Assembly (NCBI GenBank): GCA_039198225.1 | Contig: JBCCTQ010000051.1 | Location: 1-7,922 of the forward strand | Direction: 5' to 3' | DNA: 7,922 nt | From: JASJAR01 sp039198225 | GTDB taxonomy: Bacteria; Pseudomonadota; Alphaproteobacteria; Rhodobacterales; Rhodobacteraceae | In this document: positions 5,297 through 7,922 of the stretch, in pieces | Position numbering within the stretch: position 1 is the stretch's first letter | Layout: each line of letters starts with the position of its first letter | Notes under the pieces: generated by a model | The model's input: only the letters and a program-made list of their open reading frames with translations | Database searches by the model: none | What the model was told of the DNA's origin: nothing | Position numbers and translations under genes: made by a program

Positions 5297-5917
5297 TCAC
5301 CGGCGCGCGGTCCGGAACGGTGCGGGGTCCCACCGGCACGCATAGCCGTCGCCATCGGGGTCGAGCCCCCGCCGGTCGCGTTCGGGTCCGCCCATTTCGA
5401 GAAACGCCCGCTGGGCGGCATCATTCGACCCGTAGGAGGCGCAAAGCCGGTTGAACCGCTCTTCGGACGGCCCCGAGCCAAACCGCGAATAGACCTTCTG
5501 ACCCACCGGATGCCGCGTCTCGAGCGCGAAGGCCACTATATTGGCCTCGCCGCCATCTTCCGTCCGCGTCGGCACTGGCTTTGGATCGATGACCCGGTAT
5601 TCTTGGCGGATCCGCTCGAGCCTGGCGGCATCGGATTCGATCGTCTCCCGCCCGCTGACCGCGTCAAAATCCTGTTCGTCGGAAATCTCGGGGTTGTTGA
5701 GCGTGGGCCGGGCCGCGGTCACAGGTGCGTCGTCCCCGATCGTCTCGGTTGAGATCGCGAAGGGATCGTCCGACAAGGTGCCCGTGATGATCGGATCGGG
5801 CGCGGCCCGTCCTGCTTCATCCGGCGTGCCAAAGCCCACGCCTGAGGCGGTGTCCTGAGGGACGTCGGGCGCGCAGGCGGCAAGCGCCAGGGCCGTCAAA
5901 AGGGAAAAGTAACGCAT
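5297..5917 (-). CDS. Lipoprotein with C-terminal Excalibur calcium-binding domain
   Basis: A 206-aa protein from the ATG at 5917. The N-terminus MRYFSLLTALALAAC is a lipoprotein signal with lipobox LAAC and Cys15 as the lipidated residue; a further in-frame start 36 nt upstream would overlap gatA and spoil the signal. Residues 16 to about 120 are acidic, Pro/Thr/Ser-rich and probably disordered. The C-terminal part (about 125-206) ends with LDPDGDGYACRWDP, the Excalibur motif: D186, D188 and D190 resemble an EF-hand-like calcium loop, and C194 probably pairs with C159 (RLCASYG). Excalibur domains are found on extracellular proteins of bacteria, often next to hydrolases or nucleases, and are thought to bind calcium; the cellular role here is unknown. 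The gene lies 26 nt after gatA and 27 nt before the amidase gene, so it is probably co-transcribed with both. Confidence 0.82.
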   Translation of the reverse strand: MRYFSLLTALALAACAPDVPQDTASGVGFGTPDEAGRAAPDPIITGTLSDDPFAISTETIGDDAPVTAARPTLNNPEISDEQDFDAVSGRETIESDAARLERIRQEYRVIDPKPVPTRTEDGGEANIVAFALETRHPVGQKVYSRFGSGPSEERFNRLCASYGSNDAAQRAFLEMGGPERDRRGLDPDGDGYACRWDPAPFRTARR

Positions 5918-5943
5918 GGATCTGCCCGTCTGTTTTCCCCGAT

Positions 5944-7431
5944 TTACCACCAACGCTCCGGCTTGGAAACAAACCCCGCTTCGCGTTCAAGCGCATAGGC
6001 GGTATTCAGAAGATCGCTTTCCTCCCAGGGCCGCCCGATAAGTTGGAGACCCAAGGGCAGGCCCTGACCGTCGAGCCCCGCGGGAACAGCGACACCGGGA
6101 AGGCCCGCGAGGGTCACCGTCACCGTGAAAACATCGTTGAGATACATCTTCACCGGATCAGCGTTTTCCATATCCCCCAACGGAAAGGCGGCCGAGGGCG
6201 TGGCGGGCGTCAGGATCGCGTCGACCCCCTCGGCAAACACCGTCTCGAAATCCCGCTTGATCAACGCCCGCACTTTCCGTGCGCGGTTGTAATAAGCGTC
6301 ATAAAACCCGGCCGATAGTACATAGGTCCCCACCATGACACGACGTTTGACCTCGGCCCCAAAGCCCTCGGCCCGGGTCTTTTCGTACATTTCAACGATC
6401 CCGTCGCCCTGGGAGAGCTTGGCCCGGTGCCCGTAGCGCACCCCGTCATAGCGGGCGAGGTTCGATGACGCTTCCGCCGGCGCGATCACATAATAGGCCG
6501 GCAAAGCGTATTTCGTGTGGGGCAGGCTGATATCGACGATCTTCGCACCGGCCCCTTCGAGCATGGCGCGCCCTTCGGCCCAGAGCGCCTCAATCTCGTC
6601 GGGCATCCCGTCCATGCGGTATTCCTTGGGTATCCCGATGGTTTTGCCGCGGATATCGCCGGTGAGCATCGCTTCGAAATCCGGCACGTCCCGCTCGGCA
6701 GAGGTCGAATCTTTCGGATCGTGCCCGGCCATGGCGCTGAGCATGATCGCGCAATCCCTCACGCTCCGCGCCATGGGCCCCGCCTGGTCGAGCGAGGAGG
6801 CAAAGGCGATGATGCCCCAGCGGCTGACCCGCCCATAGGTGGGTTTGAGCCCGGTTATGCCGGCAAACGCCGCCGGCTGGCGGATCGACCCGCCCGTATC
6901 GGTCCCGGTGGCCCCGAGACAAAGATCAGCCGCCACCGCGGAGGCAGAGCCCCCAGACGATCCCCCAGGCGTCAAGGTGGCATTGCCCCCTTTCGCTCTC
7001 CAGGGATTGACCGCATTGCCGTAACGGGACGTCTCGTTCGAGCTTCCCATGGCGAACTCGTCCATGTTGAGCTTCCCCACCATCACCGCCCCGGCCTCGA
7101 ACAGCCGGGTCGTGACGGTGGATTCGTACTCCGGCGTAAACCCATCGAGGATTGCGCTGGCCGCCTGGGACGCGACCCCCTTGGTACAGAAAAGATCTTT
7201 GATCCCGAGCGGGATCCCGCAAAGGTCTGGCGCCTCCCCCGACTTAAGCCGTGTTGCCGCCGCGGCGGCCTGGGCTCGGGCAATGTCATCGGTTCGGTGA
7301 ACGACCGCCCCGAGATCCCCGGCCTTTTCAACCTCTTCGAGACAGGCCTCGGTCAATTCCACCGCACCGATTTCGCCCGCCCTCAGCATGTCCCGCGCAT
7401 CGGCGATTGTGAGCGCCGTCAATTCACTCAT
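5944..7431 (-). CDS. gatA: Glutamyl-tRNA(Gln)/aspartyl-tRNA(Asn) amidotransferase subunit A
   Basis: The 495-aa amidase-signature subunit of GatCAB. It hydrolyses glutamine and passes the ammonia to GatB, which amidates misacylated Glu-tRNA(Gln) or Asp-tRNA(Asn) in the cytoplasm. The Ser-cisSer-Lys triad is complete: K78 (GIPLGIKDLF), S158 (TPGGSSGGSASA) and S182 (TDTGGSIRQPAAF), with the same 24-residue spacing between the two serines as in the S. aureus enzyme. GLKPTYGRVSRWG and SLDQAGPM are also characteristic. Length is normal and the gene is intact. The ATG at 7431 overlaps the gatC stop (ATGA), a sign of translational coupling that helps keep the subunits in balance. gatB is not in the window and must lie elsewhere. 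Confidence 0.98.
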   Translation of the reverse strand: MSELTALTIADARDMLRAGEIGAVELTEACLEEVEKAGDLGAVVHRTDDIARAQAAAAATRLKSGEAPDLCGIPLGIKDLFCTKGVASQAASAILDGFTPEYESTVTTRLFEAGAVMVGKLNMDEFAMGSSNETSRYGNAVNPWRAKGGNATLTPGGSSGGSASAVAADLCLGATGTDTGGSIRQPAAFAGITGLKPTYGRVSRWGIIAFASSLDQAGPMARSVRDCAIMLSAMAGHDPKDSTSAERDVPDFEAMLTGDIRGKTIGIPKEYRMDGMPDEIEALWAEGRAMLEGAGAKIVDISLPHTKYALPAYYVIAPAEASSNLARYDGVRYGHRAKLSQGDGIVEMYEKTRAEGFGAEVKRRVMVGTYVLSAGFYDAYYNRARKVRALIKRDFETVFAEGVDAILTPATPSAAFPLGDMENADPVKMYLNDVFTVTVTLAGLPGVAVPAGLDGQGLPLGLQLIGRPWEESDLLNTAYALEREAGFVSKPERWW

Positions 7432-7715
7432 TCGACCACCTTCGGAACCGCAAAAAACCCTTCCCGCGCATCGGGCGCGTTTGACAGGACCTCCCCCTGG
7501 CGGTTGCCGTCGCTCACCCCGTCTTCGCGGCGCTTCAACCGCATGGGCGTCACGCTCACCATGGGCTCGACGCCGTCCACATTCACTTCGTTCAATTCCT
7601 CGATGAATTGGAGGATCGCGTTGAACTCACCTGCCAAGGCCGGCAGATCCTCCTCCGGCACGGCTATCCGGGCCAGTTTCGCAACTTTCCGGGCGGTTTC
7701 GACATCGATGGACAT
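7428..7715 (-). CDS. gatC: Glutamyl-tRNA(Gln)/aspartyl-tRNA(Asn) amidotransferase subunit C
   Basis: A 95-aa protein, MSIDVETARKVAKLARIAV at the N-terminus and PDAREGFFAVPKVVE at the C-terminus, the usual GatC pattern. GatC has no catalytic site; it wraps around the GatA-GatB interface and stabilises the complex. The frame is open to 7844, but the conserved N-terminus begins at the ATG at 7715, with AGGAG at 7730-7726 about 10 nt upstream. The extra upstream codons cover the promoter and have no family resemblance. Its stop overlaps the gatA start by 4 nt. It is the first gene of the minus-strand unit gatC-gatA-lipoprotein-amidase. Confidence 0.96.
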   Translation of the reverse strand: MSIDVETARKVAKLARIAVPEEDLPALAGEFNAILQFIEELNEVNVDGVEPMVSVTPMRLKRREDGVSDGNRQGEVLSNAPDAREGFFAVPKVVE

Positions 7716-7777
7716 GGGGCTTTGGCTCCTCGCGCGGACCTCAGGCGTGTAGCGCTCCGCCCCATGCACCGCAAGCC

Positions 7778-7805
7778 TCCCTAAAACCCCGCCAACCATT
7801 GTCAA
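7778..7805 (-). promoter_or_regulatory. Promoter of the gatCA unit
   Basis: On the minus strand a perfect -35 TTGACA (7805-7800) is followed after 16 nt by TAGGGA (7783-7778). The start site would be near 7770, giving a leader of about 55 nt before the gatC ATG. The same -10 hexamer occurs at the putative rnpB promoter. Confidence 0.55.
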
Positions 7806-7873
7806 AGCCCAGCGATGAATGCCCGGACGCCGTGCCGCCCGCACGCATTTGCCAATCGCCCACGGAAGGCGCT

Positions 7874-7920
7874 CTTCATCCTGGTCAAAATACTCCGGGG
7901 GAGTTCCGAAGGAACGGGGG
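7874..7920 (-). repeat. Intergenic structured repeat, copy 3 (cut by window edge)
   Basis: On the minus strand it reads CCCCC, hairpin GTTCC-TTC-GGAAC (7915-7903), TCCCCC, then GGAGTATTT, three bases, CCAGGATGAAG (ending 7874). It aligns without gaps to copy 1 over 47 nt, 39 identical. The G-rich first hairpin seen in copy 1 would lie beyond the window. If the next gene to the right is on the minus strand, this copy would sit at its 3' end, like copies 1 and 2. Confidence 0.72.
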
Positions 7921-7922
7921 CA

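Noticed and set aside
6517..7752. Open frame of 411 codons on the plus strand opposite gatA and gatC
   Set aside because: It is antisense to two certain genes, its protein has no recognisable family pattern, and long antisense frames are expected in high-GC coding DNA.
1..7922. CRISPR arrays, tRNA genes, IS elements, prophage genes or defence genes
   Set aside because: No regular direct repeats with spacers, no tRNA-like cloverleaf, and no transposase, integrase or defence motifs were seen on either strand.

Overview
The window is a high-GC chromosomal segment that reads as Rhodobacterales (Roseobacter/Rhodobacter group, Alphaproteobacteria). The basis is recognition of the protein sequences (GatA, GatC, L33, the YghZ-type reductase), a type A RNase P RNA, strong TTGAC(A) -35 boxes with poor -10 boxes, and an intergenic repeat ending in CCAGGATGAAG that I associate from memory with this group. 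No database search was possible.

Left part, plus strand: the 3' portion of a Bax inhibitor-1/YccA-type membrane protein gene, cut by the window edge, ends at a strong intrinsic terminator. A DUF533/TerB-like protein gene follows. Next is rpmG (ribosomal protein L33, 55 aa) with its own promoter and a clear terminator. Then come a GNAT acetyltransferase gene, a small cysteine-containing lipoprotein gene of unknown function, and, 5 nt further on, a YghZ-type aldo/keto reductase gene.

Centre: a 210-bp convergent intergenic region (4171-4380) holds two copies of the repeat and a terminator. It separates the reductase from rnpB, which runs on the minus strand.

Right part, minus strand, read right to left: gatC and gatA (ATGA overlap), an Excalibur-domain lipoprotein gene 26 nt downstream, then a zinc N-acetylmuramoyl-L-alanine amidase gene whose stop lies only a few nt before rnpB. 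The four protein genes look like one transcription unit behind a promoter at 7778-7805. A putative rnpB promoter overlaps the end of the amidase gene. A third repeat copy sits at the right window edge.

The genes are mostly housekeeping: translation (L33, GatCA, RNase P RNA), envelope and peptidoglycan functions (amidase, lipoproteins, BI-1 protein) and aldehyde reduction. I see no phage, IS element, CRISPR, tRNA or defence system. The most interesting non-coding signal is the repeat: two copies align without gaps over 47 nt, and their hairpin differs by two compensatory base-pair changes.
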